Assembly: GCA_964504305.1 (NCBI GenBank)
Contig: CAZDEB010000007.1
Span: forward strand, 134,195-198,194
Direction of reading: 5' to 3'
From: UBA11606 sp964504305
GTDB lineage: Bacteria; Actinomycetota; Acidimicrobiia; Acidimicrobiales; Aldehydirespiratoraceae
DNA: 64,000 bases
In this document: piece after piece, positions 1-7,310 of the stretch
Layout: each line of letters begins with the position of its first letter
How positions within the stretch are numbered: position 1 is the stretch's first letter
The notes under the pieces: model-generated
Seen by the model: the letters and a program-made list of their open reading frames with translations, nothing else
Database searches by the model: none
Told to the model about the DNA's origin: nothing
Made by a program: the position numbers and the translations under genes

Positions 1-2
1 CC

Positions 3-452
3 GGGCCACTCGTGCGAGTAGCGGGGTCGATGCTTGATCGCGAGACGGCGAGCATCGTTGCCCGAGCGCTGGAAATCTCATGGCCCAAGGGAGCCGCCGA
101 CGCCCTGCGTCTTCTTGATGATCTCACCGTCGAGCGTCGTTCGGACTCGTCGCTCGTTGCGGCGGCCGCGGCAAACGTGCTGGGTTCGCTCTTTCGCGAT
201 GGCCGATCGTCGAGAACCATACAGATGCTGCCCGAAGTTCCCGCGGCTTGGGACGGACAGCCGATCGACGTGCGAGGCCTCGCCACCGGACTCGGAACGT
301 TGTCGTTCAGCGTGCGGTGGCATGGCGACCGGCCGGCCGCGTTGTGGGAACGGGTCGGCGGCCCCGACGATGTCATGATCGCGTGCGGCGGCTTCGGAAA
401 TGACTGGTCGACCAACGAACGCAACGGCGAAGCCTTGCTTGACCGGCGATGA
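3..452 (+). CDS. C-terminal part of an unknown protein (5' end outside window)
   Basis: The reading frame is open from the window edge; the first internal candidate start is a GTG at 12, so the true start probably lies upstream. About 146 residues are visible. The segment around WDGQPIDVRGLATGLG and the following SFSVRWHGDRPAALWE resembles the C-terminal beta-rich tail seen in some actinobacterial carbohydrate-active or unknown proteins, but I cannot name a family. Its stop codon overlaps the start of the RNase HII gene (ATGA), so the two are probably co-transcribed. No catalytic motif is visible in this part. Confidence 0.6.
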   Translation, partial: GPLVRVAGSMLDRETASIVARALEISWPKGAADALRLLDDLTVERRSDSSLVAAAAANVLGSLFRDGRSSRTIQMLPEVPAAWDGQPIDVRGLATGLGTLSFSVRWHGDRPAALWERVGGPDDVMIACGGFGNDWSTNERNGEALLDRR

Positions 453-1147
453 CCGCTTCTGTCCTTCGTGGTTCGCTCAAGAAGCGTTCTCCGGGGCTTC
501 GCTTCGAGCGAGAATTGTGGGCTGGCGGCAAGGATGTGGTGGTTGGCATCGACGAGGTGGGTAGAGGCGCATGGGCCGGCCCGCTGACGCTGGCTGGGGT
601 AGTCGTACCTCGTGACAAGCGGCTTTACAAGGTCCGCGATTCGAAGATGCTCAACAGCTCCGAACGAGAGCTGATGCATGGTCGGGTCATGGACTGGGCT
701 GATCACGTTTCGGTGGGGCACGCCAGTCAAGCCGAATGCGACGAGCTTGGCATGTCGGCCGCTCAGAAGCTCGCCGCACAACGTGTGCTGAACAACCTTG
801 CGGTGACCGTCGATCACGTTCTGGTGGATGGCAACTGGGACTTCGTCGAGACCCATCCCACGACTCTGCTGGTCAAAGGCGACGCCATCAGTTTGTCGAT
901 TGCCGCAGCATCGATAGTCGCCAAGGTCACTCGCGATCAAATGATGCGGGATTGGCATCTCACCTACCCGGCCTATTCATTCGCCGGCAACAAGGGTTAT
1001 CCATGCCCCAAACACAAGGCTGCTTTGGCGGCCTACGGCCCTTGTACGATTCACCGCCGCCGCTGGGCGTTTATGGACGATCTGCGCTGGACGGCAATTC
1101 CGCGTTTGGAGGAGCGACAAGATGAACCGCAACTGGGCCTCTTCTAG
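449..1147 (+). CDS. rnhB: Ribonuclease HII
   Basis: RNase HII nicks RNA-DNA hybrids 5' of misincorporated ribonucleotides and removes RNA primers in the cytoplasm. The 232-residue protein has the family signature GIDEVGRGAWAGP near residues 33-45, supplying the first acidic metal ligands, then the conserved DSKML block near 70 and VLVDGNW near 124. The later segment KGDAISLSIAAASIVAKVTRD near 147-167 and the GYPCPKH motif also match the family. Length is usual for RnhB. The ATG overlaps the stop of the preceding gene by four bases, and the 3' end overlaps the next ORF by 26 bases, giving a tight three-gene unit. Confidence 0.95.
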   Translation: MTASVLRGSLKKRSPGLRFERELWAGGKDVVVGIDEVGRGAWAGPLTLAGVVVPRDKRLYKVRDSKMLNSSERELMHGRVMDWADHVSVGHASQAECDELGMSAAQKLAAQRVLNNLAVTVDHVLVDGNWDFVETHPTTLLVKGDAISLSIAAASIVAKVTRDQMMRDWHLTYPAYSFAGNKGYPCPKHKAALAAYGPCTIHRRRWAFMDDLRWTAIPRLEERQDEPQLGLF

Positions 1148-1493
1148 GCCCGAGATCGCACTCGTAGTTTGGACGCTGTTTGTCTGGGCTTCTCGACTCC
1201 GGCTGGTCCTCACCAACGACGATCTCGGCGGGTGGGACACGACATGGCGGGTTGGCGTCGTGGTGTTGTTTACCGCCCTTGGTCTAGCCGCGGGCTGGGG
1301 CGTGGTTCGCCAACCGGCATGGGCTTGGCCAGCGATGCGGGCCCTGGCTGTTTGGTCGGTCGGTTATTGGGCGGTTCGCGGCACGGCGATCATGCTCGAC
1401 GATCACGAGACGAGCTTTCTGATTGTTCATGCCGTGCTGATGATCGTGTCGATTGGGTTGGCCATGTGGGTCTGGGTCCGACATAGTCGCTAA
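1122..1493 (+). CDS. Small integral membrane protein, unknown function
   Basis: A 123-residue protein starting inside the 3' end of rnhB. Hydrophobic stretches at about residues 10-27, 42-60, 70-88 and 97-117 suggest four membrane helices with short loops. No conserved catalytic motif is recognisable. The overlap with rnhB and the codon pattern of its neighbours support it being real. It may be co-translated with rnhB, but nothing in the sequence links it functionally to RNase HII. Confidence 0.65.
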   Translation: MNRNWASSRPEIALVVWTLFVWASRLRLVLTNDDLGGWDTTWRVGVVVLFTALGLAAGWGVVRQPAWAWPAMRALAVWSVGYWAVRGTAIMLDDHETSFLIVHAVLMIVSIGLAMWVWVRHSR

Positions 1494-1506
1494 CCTGCGA
1501 ATCGCT

Positions 1507-1839
1507 ATGGGACAGCCGGTCACTCTTCTTCGCACTTCCTCGCCTCGGCCCGGAATTGTGCGCTTCGAACTAAATCGCAGCCTCACCGGTATGGGGCACG
1601 TTCGCTACACCGCGGACGACACGATTACCGAAACCGATCCGGCGGCCGATTTGGCCAAACGAATCTTTGCCGCGGGCGGTGTTGAGGCCGTGCACATCTA
1701 CTCCTCGATGGTCACCTGCGAATTGGCTTCGAGCGATCCCGGCGATCTCGAGGCTGCCATTACCGGTCTCTACACCTTCTACCTGCCAGGTGTCGAGATC
1801 CCGAGCGACGAAGAACTTGTCGCCATGTTCGAGGGTTAA
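1507..1839 (+). CDS. NifU/Nfu N-terminal-domain-like protein
   Basis: A 110-residue soluble protein starting at the ATG that opens MGQPVTLLRTSSPRPGIVRF; an upstream in-frame start exists at 1453 but lies inside the preceding gene. The layout RPGIVRFELNRSLTG, then AADLAKRIFAAGGVEAVHIYSSMVTC, resembles the Nfu_N domain (PF08712 type), which is usually joined to a NifU C-terminal Fe-S scaffold. Here it stands alone and has one cysteine (in MVTCEL), so it cannot itself be a CxxC scaffold. Its stop overlaps the stop of the convergent RNA methyltransferase by four bases. The assignment is by motif layout and is moderately secure. Confidence 0.6.
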   Translation: MGQPVTLLRTSSPRPGIVRFELNRSLTGMGHVRYTADDTITETDPAADLAKRIFAAGGVEAVHIYSSMVTCELASSDPGDLEAAITGLYTFYLPGVEIPSDEELVAMFEG

Positions 1840-2438
1840 GCCCACCGCCGAATCCACGAATGCATGGCGATCCCGGCAGCCACGCCGGCGTTGATGCTGC
1901 GGGTAGAGCCGTACTGGCTGATCGAGTAAGTAGCGGCGCACGCCGCGCTGGCGGCGGTCGATAATCCCGGACCTTCCTGTCCAAAGAGCAGTAGCGACTG
2001 TTCGGGTAGTTCGCTGGTTTCGATGGCAACTGATCCTGGCAAGTTGTCGATCCCGACCATTGTGAGGTCGTTGCCGGCCGCCCATTCCGTGAGGGCTTCG
2101 ACATCGACATGATGACGCACATGCTGGTAAACGTCGGTCATCATCGCGCCTCGCCGGTTCCATTTGCGTTTGCCAACAATGTGAACTTCGGCGGCTAGGA
2201 ACGCATTGGCGGTACGAACAATGGTGCCAATGTTTCGGTCGTGTTCCCAGTTCTCGATTGCGACGTGGAAGCTATGGCGACGCGGGTCCAGGTCGGCCAC
2301 GATGGCGTCGACCTTCCAGTAGCGGTATTGGTCGACCACGTTGCGTCGGTCGCCTTGGGCCAGCAGTTCGGGGTCGAGTCGGGGATCGTCAGGCCAGGGT
2401 TGAGCACGGGGGCCGACACCTACCTCGGGGTTGGTCAT
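1836..2438 (-). CDS. TrmH/SpoU-family RNA 2'-O-methyltransferase
   Basis: Transfers a methyl group from S-adenosylmethionine to a ribose 2'-OH in tRNA or rRNA. The 200-residue protein shows the three SpoU-family motifs: NIGTIVRTANAF (motif 1), LLLFGQEGPGLS (motif 2) and SISQYGSTRSINAGVAAGIA (motif 3), which form the trefoil-knot cofactor pocket; the Asn and Arg of motif 1 and the Ser of motif 3 are kept. Substrate site cannot be told from sequence. The start ATG overlaps the stop of the HtpX-like gene (ATGA), so both are likely one transcript. Confidence 0.88.
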   Translation of the reverse strand: MTNPEVGVGPRAQPWPDDPRLDPELLAQGDRRNVVDQYRYWKVDAIVADLDPRRHSFHVAIENWEHDRNIGTIVRTANAFLAAEVHIVGKRKWNRRGAMMTDVYQHVRHHVDVEALTEWAAGNDLTMVGIDNLPGSVAIETSELPEQSLLLFGQEGPGLSTAASAACAATYSISQYGSTRSINAGVAAGIAMHSWIRRWA

Positions 2439-3712
2439 CGGGGGCCCCGGCGCCGCTGCTTTGGTGGCCGCGTATGGGATTGAGGATCGGCTACCGAGTT
2501 GGCGCCGGGGATCTGATGAAAGTGGTCGGTCCAGCCAGAACCGTTCCAGTAGCGCAGAGTTGCGTCGGCTCCGCTCGGGTCGGCGTACCAGCCCGCGGCG
2601 GCATGGTTGGGGTCGGGATCAGATGCTGCGACTTCGCCCATACCGGCAAAGATCGACGTCAGGTTGACCGATGTGGCGGCTGACTCGGGGTCGGTGCGTT
2701 CGTCTTGAAAGGTTCGTAACGCTTCGGACACCGAGCGGTCTGGCCCTTCGTAGGGCGGGAGTCCTTCCATTTCGCGCAGCAGGTTGATTCGTTCGGATAG
2801 GGGAGGGTGGGTCGAGAACATGTCGTTGAACTTGCGGCCCCGGCCTTTGGTTTCGTGATCGTCGGGGGATTCGATCCACAAGTGCGAGGTGGCGTGGCTT
2901 GTGCGCCGAACCACCGTGATATCGGCGTCGAGTTTCTCGAGGGCTTGGCGCAGGCCGCCCGGATAACGCAAGAATTTGACGGCGGTGGCATCGGCGAGAG
3001 ATTCGCGGCTGCGGCTTACCGCGGCCTTTAGTAACGCAGCGGCCAGGGGAGCCAGGACCGCCACGAGAATCATGCCGACGATCACGATGGCTTGGGCTCC
3101 GCCGCCTCCGTTGTTGTTGCTGCGGCGTCGCCGCGAAGCACCGCCGCCGGTCAGCGACCCCCAGTACAGCATCCGCCAAAAGATGTCGGCGATGAGAGCA
3201 ATGGCCCCGGCGGTCGCAACGGCGACGGTCATCACCAAAATGTCGCCGTTGCGAACGTGGGCGATCTCGTGGGCGATGACGCCTTCGAGTTCGGCTCGGT
3301 TCATCTTGTCGAGGAGGCCGGTGGTTACGGCGACGGCGGCGTTGTCGATGTTGCGACCCGTGGCAAAGGCGTTGGGGGCCGGGTCGTGAACCACGTACAC
3401 CTTTGGTGGAGTGATCCCGGCGGCGAGCGAAACCTCTTCGACCAGATTGTGGAGACGACCGAATTCGGTGCGATCGGCAGGAACGGCTCGGGTCGAACTC
3501 AGTGCCAGCGAAGCCGAAGTCCAATAAGAAGAAAAGGTGATGCCAAACGAGATTGCCACCGCCGCTACCGCCCCCACAATTCCGCCGCGCAAAGCAATCG
3601 ACACCGTCATTGCGACGAGGCTCAGCAGAACAAAGAAGGCGAACATCAGCACCCACGTGCGGCGCCGGTTCTGCGCGATGAGGGTGTAGAAATCGGGTCT
3701 TGCCTGCGCCAT
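2435..3712 (-). CDS. htpX: M48-family (HtpX-like) membrane zinc protease with C-terminal DUF2510
   Basis: Membrane metalloprotease of the HtpX group, involved in quality control of membrane proteins. Two hydrophobic segments lie at about residues 17-65, followed by the zinc site HEIAHVRNGD (HExxH) near 147 and a second membrane pair near 160-230. The downstream SRSRESLADATAVKFL supplies the third zinc ligand (Glu). The last ~75 residues extend beyond a normal HtpX and hold a WYADPSGADATLRYWNGSGW module of the DUF2510 type, a tryptophan-rich actinobacterial domain. The start is an ATG six bases behind a TACGGT hexamer (leaderless). Divergent to the mau-like operon; upstream of the SpoU-type methyltransferase gene. 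Confidence 0.9.
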   Translation of the reverse strand: MAQARPDFYTLIAQNRRRTWVLMFAFFVLLSLVAMTVSIALRGGIVGAVAAVAISFGITFSSYWTSASLALSSTRAVPADRTEFGRLHNLVEEVSLAAGITPPKVYVVHDPAPNAFATGRNIDNAAVAVTTGLLDKMNRAELEGVIAHEIAHVRNGDILVMTVAVATAGAIALIADIFWRMLYWGSLTGGGASRRRRSNNNGGGGAQAIVIVGMILVAVLAPLAAALLKAAVSRSRESLADATAVKFLRYPGGLRQALEKLDADITVVRRTSHATSHLWIESPDDHETKGRGRKFNDMFSTHPPLSERINLLREMEGLPPYEGPDRSVSEALRTFQDERTDPESAATSVNLTSIFAGMGEVAASDPDPNHAAAGWYADPSGADATLRYWNGSGWTDHFHQIPGANSVADPQSHTRPPKQRRRGPR

Positions 3713-3718
3713 CGCGCC

Positions 3719-3724
3719 ACCGTA
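3719..3724 (-). promoter_or_regulatory. -10 hexamer of leaderless htpX
   Basis: TACGGT on the minus strand ends 6 nt before the htpX ATG, so the transcript would begin at or next to the start codon. No Shine-Dalgarno sequence is present. Confidence 0.5.
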
Positions 3725-3738
3725 TCGGCCGACGCCGT

Positions 3739-3744
3739 TATGGT
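3739..3744 (+). promoter_or_regulatory. -10 hexamer of the mau-like operon
   Basis: TATGGT ends 9 nt before the ATG at 3754, with no ribosome-binding site between. It faces away from the htpX promoter about 15 bases away, so the two transcripts start back to back. Confidence 0.5.
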
Positions 3745-3753
3745 GACGTCGTT

Positions 3754-4293
3754 ATGGATGTCGCCACCGCGCTATACGCATCGGCGGCCGTGTTGCTCGT
3801 TGTCGCCGGGGCGGTGAAAGTGGCGAGACCGGCGTCCACGGTCGACTTGCTCGAGGACCTCGGTGCGCCACAGGTCGATGTGGTTCCAGCTCATCGACTG
3901 GTGTGGGTCATGGGGTTCGTCGAGATCGTCGTCGGAGTCGCGGCGCTCGCGGTCGGTGGTTTGGCGTTGGCCCTTTTTGTGTCGGCCTTCTATGTGATTT
4001 TCGCCTTGTCGGTGGTGCAGGCGCTATCAGTTGGTGCGTCGTCTTGCGGGTGCTTTGGACGGGTCGAGGCTCCTCCGTCTTGGATTCACGTTGCGGGTAA
4101 CGCAGTGTTTGCGATTGCCTCGGCAGTTGCGGCCGCGGGAAGAACTCCGCTCGAGGTGATGGCCGATCAGCCCGCCGGTGGCGTTGGTTTTGTAGTGCTG
4201 ATCGGAGTTATCGCCGGCCTGGCCCTTGTGGCGTTTACCGCCCTTCCCGAAGCGCTAGCGGCGCGTGCCGCGGTGTCGGGACGGCGCGGGTGA
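3754..4293 (+). CDS. MauE/DoxX-like membrane protein
   Basis: A 179-residue protein with four to five hydrophobic helices (about residues 4-20, 45-63, 66-88, 100-120, 140-165). The central SCGCFGR motif is typical of MauE-type proteins, which help form the many disulfides of the methylamine dehydrogenase small subunit and are related to VKOR/DoxX redox membrane proteins. I chose the ATG at 3754 because TATGGT lies 9 nt before it and the upstream frame overlaps htpX. The stop overlaps the GTG of the next gene (GTGA). Position directly before a Cys-rich MauA-like protein and close to a MauD-like protein supports a disulfide-formation role. The precise redox partner is inferred. Confidence 0.8.
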   Translation: MDVATALYASAAVLLVVAGAVKVARPASTVDLLEDLGAPQVDVVPAHRLVWVMGFVEIVVGVAALAVGGLALALFVSAFYVIFALSVVQALSVGASSCGCFGRVEAPPSWIHVAGNAVFAIASAVAAAGRTPLEVMADQPAGGVGFVVLIGVIAGLALVAFTALPEALAARAAVSGRRG

Positions 4294-5447
4294 GCCAAGC
4301 GGTCGTGGCGCGGCTGAGCCGTATAGTCGAACGTCGAGCGTCGCGCCGCGGGCTCTTGTCACGCGCGGCATTCGGGGCAACGGCGCTGGCCGTTGCACCG
4401 GCGGTCTATGTGCTTCGGCCAACTTCGGCTCACGCTGCGATCTGCATGTGTCAGGGACTCGACTGCGATTGCGACAACGGCTGTTGCGATGGATACACCG
4501 ATTTCTGTTGCGCTCTCACCGGCGAGAATCTGTGTCCTCCGGGAACGATCGTCGCCGGCTGGTGGAAGGCTGATGGCAGCGGGTTCTGCGATATTGGCGA
4601 GCCTCGTCCTCGGTTCTATCTTGACTGCAATCAGCCGTGTGATTCGGGGTGCGGTTGTTCCGGGTCAGGAATCTGTGATGCGAGTTGTACCACGGCTGAT
4701 TGTCGGTGTTTGAGCGACTGCCACTCGCGCGCAGTGGATTGCACCGAGTTCCGGTACGGGCAATGCAACCAGCATGTCGAGTGTGTCGGAGCAATCGCCT
4801 GTCGCATCGTCACGTGCGTGCCGCCGTGGGAGTGGGACCCGTCGTGCACGACCGACTTTGCCACCGACAACGCGACGGCATTTCACGACCGCCCGTGCCT
4901 CCACGACGGTTTCACCGATGTCGCCCCCAACGCGTTCTATACCGATGCGGTGGCGTGGATGATTGCCAACAACATCACCACCGGGTTCAGCCGCGACCTG
5001 TTCGGACCTCGTGAGGCCGCTACAAGGGCTCATATCGCGACGTTTCTGTGGCGCTACGCCGGACGGCTGACTCCTTCGACCACCACCGGCTTCGATGACG
5101 TCGAGCCGGGCGCTCCCGAAGAGCAGGCCGTGTATTGGATGGCCGAGCACAAGTACACGCTTGGTACTTCGGCCACCACATTTAGTCCCGACCGCGATGT
5201 GACGCGTGCCGAAGCAATCACGTTTCTTTGGCGTTTCGCCGGAGAGCCAATGGTTGCGAACCGTCATACGTTTGTCGACGTGGCCCCTTCGGACTTTTTT
5301 GATCGGGCGGTGTCCTGGGCGTCGTTGGTCGGCATCACCAACGGTGTGAGCGCCAACGAGTTCGGCGGGGCTCAGACCGTTGACCGGGCCCAAATCGCCA
5401 CCTTCTTGTTTCGCTACGATCAGCTGTCCTCGATGGTTGGTGGCTGA
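4290..5447 (+). CDS. Tat-exported Cys-rich MauA-like (methylamine dehydrogenase light chain-like) protein with three SLH domains
   Basis: A 385-residue exported protein. Residues 1-50 hold a twin-arginine signal (SRRGLLSRAAFGATALAVAP) ending near AHA. Residues about 51-205 contain 26 cysteines; the block ENLCPPGTIVAGWWKADGSG resembles the small subunit of methylamine dehydrogenase, where CPPGT precedes the first tryptophan of the tryptophan tryptophylquinone (TTQ) cofactor. The second TTQ tryptophan sits before a cysteine in known enzymes; here the likely equivalents read HVEC or AIAC, with no tryptophan. Residues about 208-385 are three SLH repeats (FTDVAPNAFYTDAV, FDDVEPGAPEEQAV, FVDVAPSDFFDRAV), implying attachment to the cell wall. 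Neighbours are MauE- and MauD-like. No large MADH subunit gene is in the window. The MauA relation is by motif and context, so moderately sure. Confidence 0.72.
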   Translation: MSQAVVARLSRIVERRASRRGLLSRAAFGATALAVAPAVYVLRPTSAHAAICMCQGLDCDCDNGCCDGYTDFCCALTGENLCPPGTIVAGWWKADGSGFCDIGEPRPRFYLDCNQPCDSGCGCSGSGICDASCTTADCRCLSDCHSRAVDCTEFRYGQCNQHVECVGAIACRIVTCVPPWEWDPSCTTDFATDNATAFHDRPCLHDGFTDVAPNAFYTDAVAWMIANNITTGFSRDLFGPREAATRAHIATFLWRYAGRLTPSTTTGFDDVEPGAPEEQAVYWMAEHKYTLGTSATTFSPDRDVTRAEAITFLWRFAGEPMVANRHTFVDVAPSDFFDRAVSWASLVGITNGVSANEFGGAQTVDRAQIATFLFRYDQLSSMVGG

Positions 5448-6181
5448 TGATCACCCTCATAATTCTGTTGGCGATAGCGGTGGGGTTGTTGTCAATTCTG
5501 GTGTTTGGGCTTCTTCGTACTCACGCCGAGATATTGCGGTCGCTTGATCGGGCCGGGCTGAGCCTCGACGGATTGTCAGACCGCCCCGCGGCGGGCCCGG
5601 TGCTCGGTCCCCAGCCTGGCCGAGCCGGGATATCTGGCGCCTTGTCACCCGAATCCATTATCGGCACCAGTCCTACCGGGGCGGGGGTGCAAGTGTCGCT
5701 GAGCGGTGAGCATCACACGCTGCTGGCTTTCTTGAGTTCGGGATGCCGCACCTGCAAGACATTCTGGGAGGAGTTCCGCGACCCGCAGTTGTTGTTGCCC
5801 GGCGATTCCACTCGCTTGATAATTGTGGCCCAAGACCCCGCTCACGACTCGGTATCTCGGCTCATCGAGTTGTCGCCGCCCGGGGTTCGAGTGGTTTGCT
5901 CGAGTGACACCTGGCAGGAGTTGGACGTGCCCGGTTCGCCGTTCTTTGCTCTGGTCGATGGCCGGACTCGGTCGGTTGTCGGCTCGGGCACCGCAACGAG
6001 TTGGGCCCAAGTAGCCGATCTGTTGCAGCAGGCGCTGGCCGACAGTGCCCACGACCCTCGCCATCGCGGTGTCGACGAAATCCTCGACCAGGCCGGGATC
6101 GGCCCCGGACACGCAAGCCTCTATCCGCCACCGTCCCGCGGCTCCTCAGAAGCCGACCTCGAGATCACGGTCGACGAGTGA
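5447..6181 (+). CDS. MauD/TlpA-like membrane-anchored thioredoxin
   Basis: A 244-residue thiol-disulfide oxidoreductase. Residues 2-22 form an N-terminal membrane anchor, so the catalytic domain should face outside. The active site is SSGCRTCKTFW (CxxC) near residues 97-107, and VPGSPFFALVDG near 160-171 holds the cis-proline loop of the thioredoxin fold. MauD proteins have this layout and work with MauE to mature the disulfide-rich MauA. The ATG overlaps the stop of the Cys-rich SLH gene by one base (TGATG). The last ~60 residues are an acidic, likely flexible tail not found in short MauD proteins. Confidence 0.8.
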   Translation: MITLIILLAIAVGLLSILVFGLLRTHAEILRSLDRAGLSLDGLSDRPAAGPVLGPQPGRAGISGALSPESIIGTSPTGAGVQVSLSGEHHTLLAFLSSGCRTCKTFWEEFRDPQLLLPGDSTRLIIVAQDPAHDSVSRLIELSPPGVRVVCSSDTWQELDVPGSPFFALVDGRTRSVVGSGTATSWAQVADLLQQALADSAHDPRHRGVDEILDQAGIGPGHASLYPPPSRGSSEADLEITVDE

Positions 6182-6246
6182 ACGTAGGGATTGTTACCGC
6201 GGTCGTCGCGGTCGTCGCCGCGGTGCGGGCCGCTTGGTCTCCTTGA
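6178..6246 (+). CDS. Possible 22-residue hydrophobic peptide
   Basis: A GTG overlapping the stop of the MauD-like gene (GTGA) opens a 22-codon frame rich in Val and Ala (GIVTAVVAVVAAVRAAW), long enough for one membrane span. It ends at TGA 6244-6246, and the Shine-Dalgarno-like TTGAGGGG of the next gene overlaps that stop. This chain of coupled signals is what makes it worth listing; its DNA is also simple and repetitive (gtcgtcgcggtcgtcgcc), so it could be a non-coding spacer. Confidence 0.3.
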   Translation: MNVGIVTAVVAVVAAVRAAWSP

Positions 6247-6255
6247 GGGGTCTCG

Positions 6256-6843
6256 ATGCTTACGAGCATCACTCCGCTCGGTGAGCGGGGACGGGGCCAG
6301 CGCTGGTGGCTCACGGCCAGCGGGTTATTGGTCGGCCACCTCGTCGGCGGGTTGTTGTTCGGCGCCGTGCTTGGCGTCGTGAGTATGGCCAGTCACTTGG
6401 TGGCAAACCCCTCATCAGCGGTGTCAGCTTTGGTAATGGCCGCGGCGATACTCATAGCCGCGACGGCCGACAGCTTGGGGTGGCGACTCCCCGGCCGCCG
6501 CCAAGTCGACGAGCGCTGGCTCACCAAATATCGCGGTTGGGTCTACGGCCTCGGATTCGGCATCCAATTGGGGGCCGGTTTCTTTACCGTTGTCAACACA
6601 TCGCTGTTTGTGGTTCTCGTTGTATCGGCGATCTTCAATACCGCGTGGTTCTGTCTATTGATCGGCGTGCTCTACGGAGCAACTCGTGGGGCCATGGCCG
6701 TCTTGTCGGCGCGAGTGCACACCGTTGGCGACTTGAAATCTCTGCATCAGCGTCTCGATCGCGTTGAGCGTCCATCCATGTGGGGCGGGCTGTTCTCGGT
6801 GTCGCTGGTGGCGGGGGTATTTGTTGTGTCGGTGCTGATCTGA
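6256..6843 (+). CDS. Polytopic membrane protein of the mau-like operon, unknown function
   Basis: A 195-residue protein with hydrophobic segments at about residues 20-46, 55-72, 93-112, 114-134 and 176-195, suggesting five membrane helices, and a short hydrophilic region (SARVHTVGDLKSLHQRLDRV) before the last one. It has only one cysteine, so it is not an evident CcdA/DsbD thiol carrier. GAGGGG lies 8 bases before the ATG. The stop overlaps the next start (TGATG). Its place in the coupled operon implies a shared role with the Cys-rich exported protein, but no family is recognised. Confidence 0.6.
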   Translation: MLTSITPLGERGRGQRWWLTASGLLVGHLVGGLLFGAVLGVVSMASHLVANPSSAVSALVMAAAILIAATADSLGWRLPGRRQVDERWLTKYRGWVYGLGFGIQLGAGFFTVVNTSLFVVLVVSAIFNTAWFCLLIGVLYGATRGAMAVLSARVHTVGDLKSLHQRLDRVERPSMWGGLFSVSLVAGVFVVSVLI

Positions 6844-7307
6844 TGGCCGCACCATCGTTGTCGCTTCACGGCGTTGACATTGCGGTGCCGGCCGGCTGGG
6901 AGGCCGAGATCGGGTGGGCCGGCGAAACGGCGCCCAGCGGGTATTCGTCTCCGCCACGAATTCTGGCCCACCTGGCCAACTTCATTTTGCCGACCGTGCG
7001 TGGCGATTACGGATCTGGGGCCGTCGAACACTTGGATGCCAACGCGATATTCGTCGCGCTGCTCGAATTTGCGCCAACGTCACCGGGCGGGGTGTTCAGC
7101 GCTTCAGGGCTGCCGCGCCGGCTGCGCGGCGGCGACTTCTCGCCACAAGCCCTTCAACGAAGGCTGCCGGGCCAGGCCGGACTTCAGCGGTTCCTTACGG
7201 TGGGCGAACGCCGTTTCGTCCTCTACGTGGTCATCGGGTCGTACCGTCTACGCGACCTGCTCGCCCCGGAAGCTTCACGGGCCCTTCGCTCGATCACAAT
7301 TGGCTGA
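6843..7307 (+). CDS. Unknown soluble protein, last gene of the mau-like operon
   Basis: 154 residues starting at the ATG in TGATG shared with the preceding stop; the frame also extends upstream but inside the membrane protein gene. The sequence begins LHGVDIAVPAGWEAEIGW and has no signal peptide, membrane segment or metal motif. A beta-rich fold is plausible from the alternating hydrophobics near the end (RRFVLYVVIGSYRL). Function unknown. It ends 3 bases before the convergent Fpg gene. Confidence 0.6.
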   Translation: MAAPSLSLHGVDIAVPAGWEAEIGWAGETAPSGYSSPPRILAHLANFILPTVRGDYGSGAVEHLDANAIFVALLEFAPTSPGGVFSASGLPRRLRGGDFSPQALQRRLPGQAGLQRFLTVGERRFVLYVVIGSYRLRDLLAPEASRALRSITIG

Positions 7308-7310
7308 TCG

